A stretch of 64,000 bases of DNA from Actinoplanes palleronii (GCF_016862315.1 NZ_BOMS01000057.1:62001-126000), one strand, 5' to 3'. Numbered from the stretch's first letter, positions 42,601 to 51,909 are shown. Program-made: numbers and translations. Notes: a model not told the origin generated them from the sequence alone.

Positions 42601-43376
42601 TGGACGTGTCGAAGCCGACCCTCGCGGTGTGGAAGCTCGCCTCCTGCGACGGCTGTCAGCTCACCCTGCTCGACTGCGAGGACGAGCTGCTCGCCGTGGC
42701 CGGGCGGGTGCGGATCGCGCACTTCCTGGAGGCGTCCCGCGAGGTGCTGCCGGGTCCGTACGACATCTCGCTGGTCGAGGGCTCGGTCACCACCGCGGCG
42801 GACGCCGCGCGGATCCGGGCGATCCGGGAACAGTCCCGGACCCTGATCACCCTCGGCGCGTGCGCGACCGCCGGCGGCATCCAGGCGCTGCGCAACCACG
42901 CCGACGTCGCCGAGTACACCTCGCTGGTGTACGCCCACCCCGAGTACATCGCCACGCTGGCCACCTCCACGCCGATCGCCGCGCACGTCGACGTCGACTA
43001 CGAGCTGCACGGCTGCCCGATCGACCGGGGACAGCTGCTCGGGGTGATCTCGGCGCTGCTGGCCGGCCGCAAGCCCGACCTGCCCGCGCACAGCGTCTGC
43101 TTCGAGTGCAAACGCCGGCACCGGGTGTGCGTGGTCGTCGCGCACGGCCTGCCCTGCCTCGGGCCGGTGACCCGGGCCGGATGCGGTGCGATCTGCCCGG
43201 CGCAGCAGCGCGGCTGCTACGGCTGTTTCGGGCCGATGGAGACACCCAACCTGGCCGCCGAGGCGGAGCTGCTGGGCGCCACCGGCATGGCCCCCGACGA
43301 CATCGACCGGCTGTACCGGCTCTTCAACACCACGGCGTTCGCCGACCTCCTCGACGCGGCGGGCGAGAAATCATGA
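42600..43376 (+). CDS. hydD: Group 3b [NiFe] hydrogenase small subunit (HydD-like)
   Basis: The 258-residue protein has the proximal-cluster motif WKLASCDGCQLTLLDCE near the start, EGSVTT and TLGACATAGGIQALRN, then LHGCPIDRGQLLGVI and a C-terminal cysteine set (CFECKRR, CLGPVTRAGCGAICPAQQRGCYGCFGP). No Tat signal is present, so it is cytoplasmic as in group 3. It starts inside the previous stop (TGATG). It couples the [NiFe] site to the iron-sulfur chain. Confidence 0.92.
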   Translation: MDVSKPTLAVWKLASCDGCQLTLLDCEDELLAVAGRVRIAHFLEASREVLPGPYDISLVEGSVTTAADAARIRAIREQSRTLITLGACATAGGIQALRNHADVAEYTSLVYAHPEYIATLATSTPIAAHVDVDYELHGCPIDRGQLLGVISALLAGRKPDLPAHSVCFECKRRHRVCVVVAHGLPCLGPVTRAGCGAICPAQQRGCYGCFGPMETPNLAAEAELLGATGMAPDDIDRLYRLFNTTAFADLLDAAGEKS

Positions 43377-44671
43377 CGCACCGTTACGAGCGACTGGTCG
43401 AGGTGCAGGCGCTGGCCCGCGTCGAGGGTGAGGGCGCCATGCACGTCCGGGTCCGGGACGGCGCGGTCGAGGACGTCCGGCTGGAGATCTACGAGCCGCC
43501 GCGCTTCTTCGAGGCGTTCCTGCGCGGGCGCCGGCACACCGAGCCACCGGACATCACCGCCCGGATCTGCGGCATCTGCCCGGTGGCTTACCAGATGAGC
43601 GCGTGCGCGGCGATCGAGGACGCGTGCGCGACCACCGTCCACCCGGCCGTCGCCGACCTGCGCCGGCTGCTCTACTGCGGCGAGTGGATCGAGAGCCACA
43701 CGCTGCACATCTACCTGCTGCACGCCCCGGACTTCCTCGGCTACGACAGCGCCATCGCGCTCGCGCAGGACCGCCGTGACCTGGTCGAGCGCGGCCTGGC
43801 ACTGAAGAAGGCCGGCAACGACCTGATCGAGCTGATCGGTGGCCGGGCGATCCACCCGGTCAACGTGCGGGTCGGCGGCTTCTACCGGACACCGGCGCCG
43901 GCCGAGTTCGGGCCGCTGCGGGAACGGCTGCGGCGGGCGCTGGACGAGGCGCTGGCGACCGTGGCCTGGGTGGCCGGGTTCGACTTCCCGGACTTCGAAC
44001 ACGACCACGAGCTGCTCGCGCTGGTCGAGCCCGGCCGGTACGCGATCGGGTCGGGCCACGTCGCCACCTCCGGCGGGCGCTCGTTCGCCGTGCGGGACTT
44101 CGAGGACCACATCGTCGAGGAGCAGGTGCCGCACTCGACGGCGCTGCACGCCCGGCTGGCCGGCGCCGGCCGGTACCTGACCGGGCCCACCGCCCGGTAC
44201 ACCCTGAACCGGCGGTGGCTGACGCCGCTGGCCCGGCAGGCCGCCGACGCCGCCGGGCTGGGGGAGCAGTGCCGCAACCCGTACCGCAGCATCGTGGTAC
44301 GGGCGGTGGAGACGGTCTACGCGGTCGAGGAGGCGATCCGCCTGATCGACCGGTACGCCCCGCCGCCCGAGCCGGCCGTGCCGGTCCCGCCGCGCGCCGC
44401 CGTCGGCCGGGGCGCGACCGAGGCGCCCCGCGGCACCCTGTTCCACCGGTACGAACTGGACGCCGACGGCATCGTCCGGAGCGCCCGGATCGTCCCGCCC
44501 ACCTCGCAGAACCAGGCCGCCATCGAAGACGATCTGGCCCGGTTCGTCGCCGGCCGGCTCGACCTCGACGACGAGTCGCTCACCGCGCGGTGCGAGCAGG
44601 CGATCCGCAACTACGACCCGTGCATCTCCTGCGCCACCCACTTCCTCGACCTGCACCTGGACCGGGGCTGA
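43373..44671 (+). CDS. hydA: Group 3b [NiFe] hydrogenase large subunit (HydA-like)
   Basis: The 432-residue catalytic subunit has ARICGICPVAYQMSACAAIED (Cys66 and Cys69) and the C-terminal nickel motif DPCISCATH (Cys417, Cys420, His423). The four cysteines bind the NiFe(CN)2CO site. A nine-residue tail after His423 (FLDLHLDRG) is of the kind removed by a dedicated protease, and one is encoded next. Group 3b enzymes couple H2 to NADP(H) reversibly; in M. smegmatis the homologue (Hyh) is DosR-controlled and evolves H2 in hypoxia. Confidence 0.94.
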   Translation: MTHRYERLVEVQALARVEGEGAMHVRVRDGAVEDVRLEIYEPPRFFEAFLRGRRHTEPPDITARICGICPVAYQMSACAAIEDACATTVHPAVADLRRLLYCGEWIESHTLHIYLLHAPDFLGYDSAIALAQDRRDLVERGLALKKAGNDLIELIGGRAIHPVNVRVGGFYRTPAPAEFGPLRERLRRALDEALATVAWVAGFDFPDFEHDHELLALVEPGRYAIGSGHVATSGGRSFAVRDFEDHIVEEQVPHSTALHARLAGAGRYLTGPTARYTLNRRWLTPLARQAADAAGLGEQCRNPYRSIVVRAVETVYAVEEAIRLIDRYAPPPEPAVPVPPRAAVGRGATEAPRGTLFHRYELDADGIVRSARIVPPTSQNQAAIEDDLARFVAGRLDLDDESLTARCEQAIRNYDPCISCATHFLDLHLDRG

Positions 44672-44672
44672 C

Positions 44673-45149
44673 GTGGACGGCCGGCGAGTGGTCATCGGCG
44701 TGGGCAACGAGTACCGCCGCGACGACGCCTTCGGCCTGCGGGTGCTGGGCGAACTGGCCGATCGGCAGGCGTACGACAGCCGCCTGCGCGGCGTGGACCT
44801 GCGGATCAGCGACGGTGAACCGACCCGGCTGCTGGACGCGTGGGCCGGCGCCGGGCTGGCCGTCGTGATCGACGTCGCCGACGCGGGCGGGCGCCGCCCC
44901 GGCGAGTGGACCGAGCGGGATCTTCCGGACGGCGCGGAGCTGTCCGGTGCGGCCGCGGCGTCCGGGCACACCATCGGGCTGGGCACCACCCTCGCCCTCG
45001 GCCGGGCCCTGGGACGGCTACCCGACCGGCTGATCGCGCTGGTCACCTTCGCCGACCAGTTCGGCTTCGGCACCGAGCTCAGCGTCCCGGTCGCCGCCGC
45101 GGTGCAACCGGTGGTGGACCGGGTCTGCGCGCTGGTGGGCACCCGGTGA
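44673..45149 (+). CDS. Hydrogenase maturation protease
   Basis: The 158-residue HyaD/HycI-type peptidase has VVIGVGNEYRRDDAFGLRVL, whose acidic residues bind the nickel precursor, VVIDVADAGGRRPGEW and SGHTIGLGTTLALG. It cuts the C-terminal tail of the large subunit after nickel insertion. It follows the large-subunit gene by one base and starts with GTG. The final overlap with hypF is GTGA. Confidence 0.88.
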   Translation: MDGRRVVIGVGNEYRRDDAFGLRVLGELADRQAYDSRLRGVDLRISDGEPTRLLDAWAGAGLAVVIDVADAGGRRPGEWTERDLPDGAELSGAAAASGHTIGLGTTLALGRALGRLPDRLIALVTFADQFGFGTELSVPVAAAVQPVVDRVCALVGTR

Positions 45150-47455
45150 CCGCGGTCGGCGAGGTACCGGCCTGGCGGGTGCGGGTGCGCGGCACCGTGC
45201 AGGGTGTCGGCTTCCGGCCCTTCGTGCACCGGGTCGCGACCGGGCTCGGGCTCGACGGCGCGGTCCGCAACGACGGCGGTGAGGTGGTCATCGAGGTCGC
45301 CGGCCCGGAGGCGGCGGTGCGGCGGCTGGTCGGGTCGCTGCGCCGGGAGGCACCGGCCGCGGCCGTGGTCACCGAGGTCACGGTCAGCCGGGCGACCACG
45401 GTGCCGGCTCCCGGGTTCCGGGTGACCCCCAGCGATCCCGGAGCCACCCCGTACGGTTTCGCCGGGCTCCCGGCCGACCTCGCCACCTGCCCGGACTGCC
45501 GGCGCGAGCTGTTCTCCGCGGCCGACCGGCGCTACCGCTACCCGTTCGTCAACTGCACCGCCTGCGGCCCGCGCGCCACCATCGTGGACGACCTGCCCTA
45601 CGACCGGGTACGCACCGCGATGGCCGGGTTCCGGCTCTGCCGCCGGTGCGCGGCCGAATACCACGACCCGGCGGACCGGCGGTTCCACGCCGAGCCGGTG
45701 GCCTGTCCGCGCTGTGGTCCCCGGCTGGCCTGGACGGCCGGGCGCCGCACCGCGGCCGGCCCGGCGGCGCTCGCGGCGGCGACCACGGCGATCGCGGACG
45801 GCCGGATCGTCGGGCTGAAGGGTCTCGGCGGCTACCAGCTGGTCTGCGACGCGCTGAGCCCGGCCGCGGTAGACCGGCTGCGGCAGCGTAAACGGCGCCC
45901 CCGCAAACCGTTCGCCGTGATGGTCCCGGACCTGGCCACCGCCACCCTGATCGCCGGGGTGACCGCGGCGGACCGGGTGGTGCTGACCTCCCCGGCCCAT
46001 CCCGTCGTGCTGCTGCCGGTCCGCCCCGCGCGGCGGCTGGCCGCGGCGGTGGCCCCCGGCCTGGACCGGGTCGGGTTGTTCCTGCCGTACACGCCACTGC
46101 ACCATCTGCTGCTCCACGACCTCGGCCGGCCCCTCGTGGTGACCAGCGGCAACCGGGCCGACGAGCCGATCGCCATCGACGACGCCGACGCCGCGGAGCG
46201 GCTGGCCGGGATCGCCGACGGCATCCTCGGGCACGACCGCCCGATCCGGGCCCGCTACGACGACTCGGTGGTGCAGGTGGTCGACGGCGTCCGGCGGACG
46301 ATCCGCCGGGCCCGCGGGTACGCGCCCGGCGCGTTGCCGTTGCCGGTCCCGGCGCGGCACCCGATCCTGGCGGTCGGCGCCCAGCTCAAGCACACGTTCG
46401 CGCTGGCCCGCGGGGACCAGGCGCTGATCGGCCCGCACGGCGGTGACCTGGCCGACGCCGACACGCTGGCCGCGTTCCGCTCCGGCGTGGCGCGGCTGGG
46501 CCGCCTGCACCGGTTCCGGGCCGAGGTGGTGGCCCACGACCTGCACCCCGACTACCTGTCCACCGGGTACGCCCGCGAGATCGCGCCGGCCACCCGGCGG
46601 ATCGGCGTGCAGCACCACCACGCCCACGTGGTGTCGTGCGCGGCCGAGAACGGCGTGCACGGCCGGTTCCTCGGCGTGGCCTACGACGGGCTGGGCTTCG
46701 GCGACGACGGCACGCTCTGGGGCGGCGAGGTGCTGCTCGCGACGTACGCGGGGTTCCGGCGGCTCGGCCGGTTCGGGCGGGCGCCGCTGCCGGGCGGGGC
46801 GAGCGCGGTGCACCGGCCGGCCCGGATGGCGCTCGGCTACCTGTACGGCGGCGAGTTCCCGATGCCGGCCACCCCCGCGCCGGCGCTGCTCGGCCGGATG
46901 CCCGCCACCGAGCGGGCCACCGTCCGCCGGATGGTCGAGCGCGGCGTGCACAGCCCGCCGGCCTCCAGCGCCGGACGGTTCTTCGACGCCGCGGCGAGCC
47001 TGCTCGACCTCTGCGACGACGCCGGCTACGAGGGCGAGGCCGCGGTGCTGCTGGAGACGGCCGCGCGGGCCGCGACCGGTCCGGTCCCGGCGCTGCCCTG
47101 GCGGCTGACCCGGGCCGCCGGCCTCTGGGTGTACGACTGGTCGGGCACCCTGGGCGCCCTGCTGATCCGGCTCGCGGCCGGGGTGCCGGTGGCCGAGCTG
47201 GCCGCCGCGGTCCACCGCACGGTCATCGACGTGACCGTGGAGCTCTGTGTCCGCGCGGCCGACCGGACCGGTGTCCGGGTGGTCTGCCTCTCCGGCGGCT
47301 GCCTGCAGAACCGGCTGCTGGCAGCCGGCCTGCCCGCGGCGCTGCGGGCGGCCGGGTTCACCGCCGTGCTCAACCGGGACGTGCCGGCCAACGACGGCGG
47401 CATCAGCTACGGCCAGGCGGTGGTCGCCGCCGCCCGGCTCGGGAAGGGAGGGTGA
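45146..47455 (+). CDS. hypF: Carbamoyltransferase HypF
   Basis: The 769-residue protein has in order an acylphosphatase domain (RGTVQGVGFRPFVHRVA), two zinc fingers (ATCPDCRREL, NCTACGPR; CRRCAAEYH, ACPRCGPRL), a YrdC-like domain (KGLGGYQLVCDAL; RRRARGYAPGA region) and a Kae1-like domain with HHHAHVVSCAAENG and CLSGGCLQN. HypF converts carbamoyl phosphate to thiocarbamate on HypE for cyanide ligands. GTG 45146 overlaps the protease stop. Expected size and complete motifs. Confidence 0.93.
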   Translation: MTAVGEVPAWRVRVRGTVQGVGFRPFVHRVATGLGLDGAVRNDGGEVVIEVAGPEAAVRRLVGSLRREAPAAAVVTEVTVSRATTVPAPGFRVTPSDPGATPYGFAGLPADLATCPDCRRELFSAADRRYRYPFVNCTACGPRATIVDDLPYDRVRTAMAGFRLCRRCAAEYHDPADRRFHAEPVACPRCGPRLAWTAGRRTAAGPAALAAATTAIADGRIVGLKGLGGYQLVCDALSPAAVDRLRQRKRRPRKPFAVMVPDLATATLIAGVTAADRVVLTSPAHPVVLLPVRPARRLAAAVAPGLDRVGLFLPYTPLHHLLLHDLGRPLVVTSGNRADEPIAIDDADAAERLAGIADGILGHDRPIRARYDDSVVQVVDGVRRTIRRARGYAPGALPLPVPARHPILAVGAQLKHTFALARGDQALIGPHGGDLADADTLAAFRSGVARLGRLHRFRAEVVAHDLHPDYLSTGYAREIAPATRRIGVQHHHAHVVSCAAENGVHGRFLGVAYDGLGFGDDGTLWGGEVLLATYAGFRRLGRFGRAPLPGGASAVHRPARMALGYLYGGEFPMPATPAPALLGRMPATERATVRRMVERGVHSPPASSAGRFFDAAASLLDLCDDAGYEGEAAVLLETAARAATGPVPALPWRLTRAAGLWVYDWSGTLGALLIRLAAGVPVAELAAAVHRTVIDVTVELCVRAADRTGVRVVCLSGGCLQNRLLAAGLPAALRAAGFTAVLNRDVPANDGGISYGQAVVAAARLGKGG

Positions 47456-47456
47456 C

Positions 47457-47705
47457 GTGTGCCTGGGCATCCCCGGGCGGATCACCGAGGTCGAGCGGTG
47501 CGACGGGCTGCGCACCGGCACCGTCGACTTCGGCGGGGTCCGCAAGCAGGTCTGCCTGGCCTACACCCCGGACGCCGGGCCGGGCGACTACGTGATCGTC
47601 CACGTCGGCTTCGCGATCAGTGTCGTGGATCCGGACGAGGCGGCCCGCACCCTCGCCGTGCTGCGGGCCATGGACGGCGTGCTGGAACAGGAGCTGGGCC
47701 CGTGA
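47457..47705 (+). CDS. hypC: Hydrogenase assembly chaperone HypC
   Basis: The 82-residue chaperone begins V/M-CLGIPGRITEV, with Cys2 that holds Fe(CN)2CO intermediates, and continues FGGVRKQVCLAY and GDYVIVHVGFAI, the HypC signature. GTG 47457 follows GGGAGGG. One base separates it from the hypF stop. It escorts the iron centre with HypD to the large subunit. Confidence 0.92.
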   Translation: MCLGIPGRITEVERCDGLRTGTVDFGGVRKQVCLAYTPDAGPGDYVIVHVGFAISVVDPDEAARTLAVLRAMDGVLEQELGP

Positions 47706-48811
47706 GGTACCTCGACGAGTACCGCGATCCGGTGCTGGCCCGGGCGCTGCTGAGCGAACTCGGCCGGGTGGTCACCCGCCCGTGGACGCTGATGGAGGTG
47801 TGCGGCGGGCAGACCCACACCATCGTCCGGCAGGGCATCGACGAGCTGCTGCCGGACGGCGTCCGCATGATCCACGGTCCGGGATGCCCGGTCTGCGTCA
47901 CCCCGTTGGAGGTCCTGGACCGGGCGATGGCGATCGCCCAGCGGCCGGGAACCATCCTGACCAGCTTCGGCGACATGCTGCGGGTGCCGGGCACGCGCAC
48001 CGACCTGCTGGCGCTGCGGGCCCGGGGCGCGGACGTCCGGGTCGTCTACTCCCCGATGGACGCCGTCGCGCTGGCCCGCCGGACCCCGGACCGGCAGGTG
48101 GTGTTCCTCGCCGTCGGGTTCGAGACGACCGCCCCGGCGAACGCCATGGCCGTGCTGCACGCCGCCGCGCTGGGCCTGACGAACTTCACCGTGCTGGTCA
48201 GCCACGTCCTGGTGCCGCCCGCGATGACCGCGGTACTGCGCGCCCCGGACTGCCGGGTGCAGGCGTTCCTGGCCGCCGGGCACGTCTGCGCGGTGATGGG
48301 CTGGACCGAGTACGAGCCGATCGCCGCCGAGCACCGGGTCCCGATCGTGGTGACCGGATTCGAACCGCTGGACCTGCTGGAGGGCATCCTGATGGCGGTC
48401 CGTCAGCTCGAGCAGGGCCGGCACGAGGTCGAGAACCAGTACGCCCGCGCGGTGCGCCGGGACGGCAACCAGGCCGCGCGGCAGGCCATCAGCCGGGTCT
48501 TCCGGGTCACCGACCGGGCCTGGCGCGGTATCGGCACGATCCCCGGCAGCGGTTTGACGCTCACCGACGAGTTCGCCGCCTTCGACGCGCGGCGCCGTTT
48601 CGACGTCGGCCACCTGCTGGTGCGCGAACATCCGGACTGTGTGGCCGGCGACATCCTGACCGGTGCCAGGACGCCTCTCGACTGTGCCGCCTACGGCACC
48701 GCCTGCACCCCGCGCACGCCGCTGGGCGCGCCGATGGTGTCGGCCGAGGGGACGTGCGCCGCCTACTACACCGCGGGGCGCCGTGCCGTCCCGCCGACAG
48801 GAGTGTCATGA
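47702..48811 (+). CDS. hypD: Hydrogenase maturation protein HypD
   Basis: The 369-residue protein carries the invariant cysteine motifs MEVCGGQTHTI, HGPGCPVCVTP and VMGWTEYEPI, plus VFLAVGFETTAP and the C-terminal EHPDCVAGDIL and CTPRTPLGAPMVSAEGTCAAY cluster region. It assembles the Fe(CN)2CO group with HypC and HypE. Its GTG overlaps the hypC stop (GTGA). Confidence 0.93.
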   Translation: MRYLDEYRDPVLARALLSELGRVVTRPWTLMEVCGGQTHTIVRQGIDELLPDGVRMIHGPGCPVCVTPLEVLDRAMAIAQRPGTILTSFGDMLRVPGTRTDLLALRARGADVRVVYSPMDAVALARRTPDRQVVFLAVGFETTAPANAMAVLHAAALGLTNFTVLVSHVLVPPAMTAVLRAPDCRVQAFLAAGHVCAVMGWTEYEPIAAEHRVPIVVTGFEPLDLLEGILMAVRQLEQGRHEVENQYARAVRRDGNQAARQAISRVFRVTDRAWRGIGTIPGSGLTLTDEFAAFDARRRFDVGHLLVREHPDCVAGDILTGARTPLDCAAYGTACTPRTPLGAPMVSAEGTCAAYYTAGRRAVPPTGVS

Positions 48812-49863
48812 CCATCGTCGATCCCGCTGCTGGTTCCTGCCCGGTGCCGCTTCCGGAGTCCGAACGGGTGCTGCTCGGCCACGGCTCCGGTGGCCGGCTC
48901 TCCGCGGAACTGATCAGCGAGGTGCTGCTGCCCGGGCTGGGCCCGGCGGCGCCGGGCGGTCCGCTCGAGGACGCCGCGTTGGTCACCGTTGGCGGGTGCG
49001 AGCTGTTGCTGAGCACCGATGCGTACGTCGTGGACCCGCTGTTCTTCCCCGGCGGCGACATCGGGGCGCTCGCCGTGCACGGCACGGTCAACGACCTGGC
49101 CATGCGGGCCGGACTGCCGGTGGCGCTCACCATCGCGTACGTCGTGGAGGAGGGCCTGCCGCTGACCGACCTGCGCCGGGTGGCCGCGTCGGTCGGCGCT
49201 GCCGCGGCGGCCGCCGGTGTCCCGGTGGTCACCGGGGACACCAAGGTGGTCGGGCGGGGCGCCGCGGACCGGCTCTTCGTGATCACCGCCGGGCTGGGCC
49301 GCCGGCTGCCCGGCGCCGCGCCCACCGCGGCGGGCGCCCGGCCCGGTGACGTCGTGCTGCTCTCCGGGCCGATCGGGTGCCACGGCGTGACCGTGCTGAG
49401 CACCCGGGAGGGACTCGGCTTCGAGTCCGACGTCGCGTCGGACTCCCAGCCGCTGCACCGGCTGGTCGCCGACATGATCGCCGCCGGTGGGACGGGCGTG
49501 CACGCCCTGCGGGATCCCACGCGTGGCGGCCTGGCGGCGGCGGTGAACGAGATCGCGGCCGCGTCCGGGGTCGGCGTCGAGCTCGTCGAGGCCGCGCTGC
49601 CGGTCCCCGAACCGGTCCGGGCGGCGTGCGAGATGCTCGGGGTCGACCCGGCGTACGTGGCCAACGAGGGCTGCCTGGTGGCGTTCGTCGCGCCGGAGCG
49701 GGCGGACGCGGTGCTGACCGCGATGCGAGCGCGGCCGGAGGGGGCCGCGGCCGTCCGGATCGGTGCGGTGACCGACGGTGGACCGGTGCTGGTCCGGACG
49801 ATGGTCGGCGCACGCCGCGTGCTCGACCTGCCGCTCGGCGAGCAGCTGCCACGGATCTGCTGA
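48808..49863 (+). CDS. hypE: Hydrogenase maturation protein HypE
   Basis: The 351-residue AIR-synthase-like protein has LLGHGSGGRLSAELI, STDAYVVDPLFFPGGDIG, GDTKVVGRG and DPTRGGLAAAVNEIA, and it ends in PRIC, the C-terminal Cys that is carbamoylated by HypF and dehydrated to thiocyanate. The start overlaps the hypD stop. It closes the operon; hypA and hypB for nickel insertion are not in the window. Confidence 0.94.
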   Translation: MTIVDPAAGSCPVPLPESERVLLGHGSGGRLSAELISEVLLPGLGPAAPGGPLEDAALVTVGGCELLLSTDAYVVDPLFFPGGDIGALAVHGTVNDLAMRAGLPVALTIAYVVEEGLPLTDLRRVAASVGAAAAAAGVPVVTGDTKVVGRGAADRLFVITAGLGRRLPGAAPTAAGARPGDVVLLSGPIGCHGVTVLSTREGLGFESDVASDSQPLHRLVADMIAAGGTGVHALRDPTRGGLAAAVNEIAAASGVGVELVEAALPVPEPVRAACEMLGVDPAYVANEGCLVAFVAPERADAVLTAMRARPEGAAAVRIGAVTDGGPVLVRTMVGARRVLDLPLGEQLPRIC

Positions 49864-49879
49864 TCGGCGGCCGCCGGTG

Positions 49880-50164
49880 TCACGGGCAGGCGCCGGACCC
49901 GCCGCTCTCCGGGACCGACATCGGGTGCCGCTGGTCGTCGCGCTCGGCCAGCCGGGCGAGGGCTTGCCGGTACTGCGGCCGGCTGATCTCCCCGGCGAGG
50001 AGCTGGCGGGTCAGCGTGCCCTCCAGGGTCGTCGGCCCGGTGCCGCTGTCGTCCCCGGTGCTGCCCTGCCCCGGCCCTGCGTCGGTGTGCGGGGCCGCCT
50101 CGGGCCAGAACGCCACAGCCGCGGTGAGGAACACGGCGACGCTGGTGATGATCAGGATCAGCAC
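49880..50164 (-). CDS. Small membrane protein with SHOCT-like tail, paralogue 2
   Basis: A 94-residue protein: membrane helix (VLILIITSVAVFLTAAVAFW), charged linker, then TTLEGTLTRQLLAGEISRPQYRQALARL, AERDDQRHP and VPESGGSGA. This tail is very similar to the one at 28668-28958. The GTG at 50164 is preferred to the ATG at 50191 because GGAGGT precedes it by 7 bases, like its paralogue. It faces away from the acyl-CoA ligase gene and ends 17 bases from hypE, tail to tail. A DosR-like box lies 52 bases upstream. Confidence 0.75.
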   Translation of the reverse strand: MLILIITSVAVFLTAAVAFWPEAAPHTDAGPGQGSTGDDSGTGPTTLEGTLTRQLLAGEISRPQYRQALARLAERDDQRHPMSVPESGGSGACP

Positions 50165-50216
50165 GGAAACCACCTCCACCGAGGCCAGCATCGCGCCGCG
50201 GGCGCCTTGATCAGCA

Positions 50217-50230
50217 GGGGCCTAGGTCCC
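50217..50230 (-). promoter_or_regulatory. Directional DosR-like box for small membrane protein 2
   Basis: Leftward reading is GGGACCTAGGCCCC followed by TGCTG, the same extension and same 52-base distance as the box before its paralogue at 28602. Confidence 0.65.
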
Positions 50231-50311
50231 GTCCGCGGTGTCGGGCCGCCGGAGGTCAGCCCCGGTCGGGTAGCCGTTCCTCGTCCGCCTCGGCGGGCGG
50301 CAGCGCGGGAC

Positions 50312-50325
50312 GGGACGTTCAGCCC
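50312..50325 (+). promoter_or_regulatory. Directional DosR-like box for the acyl-CoA ligase
   Basis: GGGACGTTCAGCCC followed by TGCCG, 78 bases before the ATG at 50404. Confidence 0.68.
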
Positions 50326-50403
50326 TGCCGGGATCCGGTCCGCCACGGTCACGGTGGAGGTGAATGCCTCTACGTGATCAAGTCCGTACCGAGAGGAGCC
50401 GAC

Positions 50404-51909
50404 ATGTTGAACCTGGCCGTGATATTGCGGGAGTCGGCCGTGGCCCACCCCGCCGCGCCGGCACTCATCTTCGAGGGGCACAGGATCAGCTACGGCGAGC
50501 TGGATGCCCAATCGGATGCGGTGGCGGCCGCCCTGACCGCCCGGGGCGTCCGGCCCGGCGACCGGATCGCCTTGCAACTGCCCAACGTCCCCGACTTCCC
50601 GGTCGCCTACTACGGCATCCTGAAGGCCGGGGCGATCGTGGTGCCGCTCAACGTGATGCTCCGGGCCCCGGAGATCGCCTATCAGCTGGCCGACTCCGGC
50701 GCCCGCGTCCTGATCACCTGGTCCGCCCTGCTGGACGAGGCCGCCAAGGGCGCGGCCGAGGCCGGCCTGACCGAGTTGTACGCGGCCGGCCCGGCCCCGT
50801 CCGGCGCGGCCCGCCCGTTTGCGGAGCTCACCGCCCCGTGCCCGGGACCGCTGCCGCTCGCCGACCGGGACGCCGGTGACGTCGCGGCCATCGTCTACAC
50901 CTCCGGCACCACCGGCCGGCCCAAGGGCGCCGAGCTGACCAACCTGCAGCTCTACCTGAACGCCGACATCCCGGGCCGGCTGTTCGACCTGCGCCGGGAC
51001 GACGTGGTGATCACCGTGCTGCCGTTGTTCCACGTGTTCGGCATGTCCAGCACGATGAACGTCGGGATCCGTTTCGGCGCGGCGCTGTCGCTGGTCCCGC
51101 GGTTCACCCCGGAAGCCGTGCTGACAACGATCACCAGGGACCGGGCCACCGTCTTCGACGGCGTGCCGACCATGTTCGCCGCCCTGCTGGCCCACCCGGA
51201 CACCGCGGAGTACGACACCTCGTCGTTGCGGGTCTGCATCTCCGGCGGAGATGCCATCGCCGCGCGGGTGATCGACGGCTTCGAGCAGCGGTTCGGGGTG
51301 CCGATCCTGGAGGGGTACGGCATGACCGAGACGGCCGCCACCATCACGTTCAACCCGACCCCGCAGGATCGCCGGGTGTACAGCGTCGGCCGGCCGGTCT
51401 GGGGTGTCGAGGTGCAGGTCTGGGATCCGGACGGGCACCCGCTGCCGCCCGGGCGCGAGCACCTCGGCGAGCTGGTCACCCGCGGCTACCACACCATGCG
51501 GGGTTACCACGGCGACCCGGCGGCCACCGCCGAGGCGTTCCAGGGCGGCTGGTTCCACACCGGTGACCTCGGCTACGCCGACACCGACGGCTACCTGTTC
51601 ATCGTGGACCGGAAGAAGGAGATCATCATCCGGGGCGGGTACAACGTCTACCCGCGCGAGGTGGAAGAGGTGCTGCACCAGCATCCGGACGTGCTGACCG
51701 CGGCGGTGATCGGGATCCCCGACGAGCGTCTCGGTCAGGAGGTCAAGGCGTTCGTGGTGACCCGCCCGGGCCGGCTGCAGGACGCGGACGCGGTCGTCGC
51801 GCACTGCCGCGAGCGGCTGGCCGCCTACAAGTACCCGCGCATCGTCGAGTTCCGGGACAGCCTGCCGCTCAGCGGCGCCGGCAAGGTGCTCAAGAAGGTC
51901 CTGCACTGA
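50404..51909 (+). CDS. Long-chain acyl-CoA ligase (AMP-forming)
   Basis: The 501-residue adenylate-forming enzyme has the P loop YTSGTTGRPKGAELTN, EGYGMTETAATITFNP, HTGDLGYADTDGYLFIVDRKKEIIIRGGYNVYPREVEE and the C-terminal catalytic Lys in SGAGKVLKKVL. It activates a carboxylic acid, probably a fatty acid, to its CoA thioester. ATG 50404 follows GAGAGGAG; the in-frame GTG at 50374 lacks a signal. Its nearest partner is the convergent acetyltransferase gene, which could control such ligases by Lys acetylation; the GKVLKK tail is the usual target site. Confidence 0.9.
   Translation: MLNLAVILRESAVAHPAAPALIFEGHRISYGELDAQSDAVAAALTARGVRPGDRIALQLPNVPDFPVAYYGILKAGAIVVPLNVMLRAPEIAYQLADSGARVLITWSALLDEAAKGAAEAGLTELYAAGPAPSGAARPFAELTAPCPGPLPLADRDAGDVAAIVYTSGTTGRPKGAELTNLQLYLNADIPGRLFDLRRDDVVITVLPLFHVFGMSSTMNVGIRFGAALSLVPRFTPEAVLTTITRDRATVFDGVPTMFAALLAHPDTAEYDTSSLRVCISGGDAIAARVIDGFEQRFGVPILEGYGMTETAATITFNPTPQDRRVYSVGRPVWGVEVQVWDPDGHPLPPGREHLGELVTRGYHTMRGYHGDPAATAEAFQGGWFHTGDLGYADTDGYLFIVDRKKEIIIRGGYNVYPREVEEVLHQHPDVLTAAVIGIPDERLGQEVKAFVVTRPGRLQDADAVVAHCRERLAAYKYPRIVEFRDSLPLSGAGKVLKKVLH

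Noticed and set aside
43217..47545. A 1442-codon open frame on the minus strand across the hydrogenase and hypF genes
   Set aside because: It is antisense to well-conserved genes, Arg/Gly/Pro-rich and without any domain; long antisense frames are expected in such GC-rich coding DNA.
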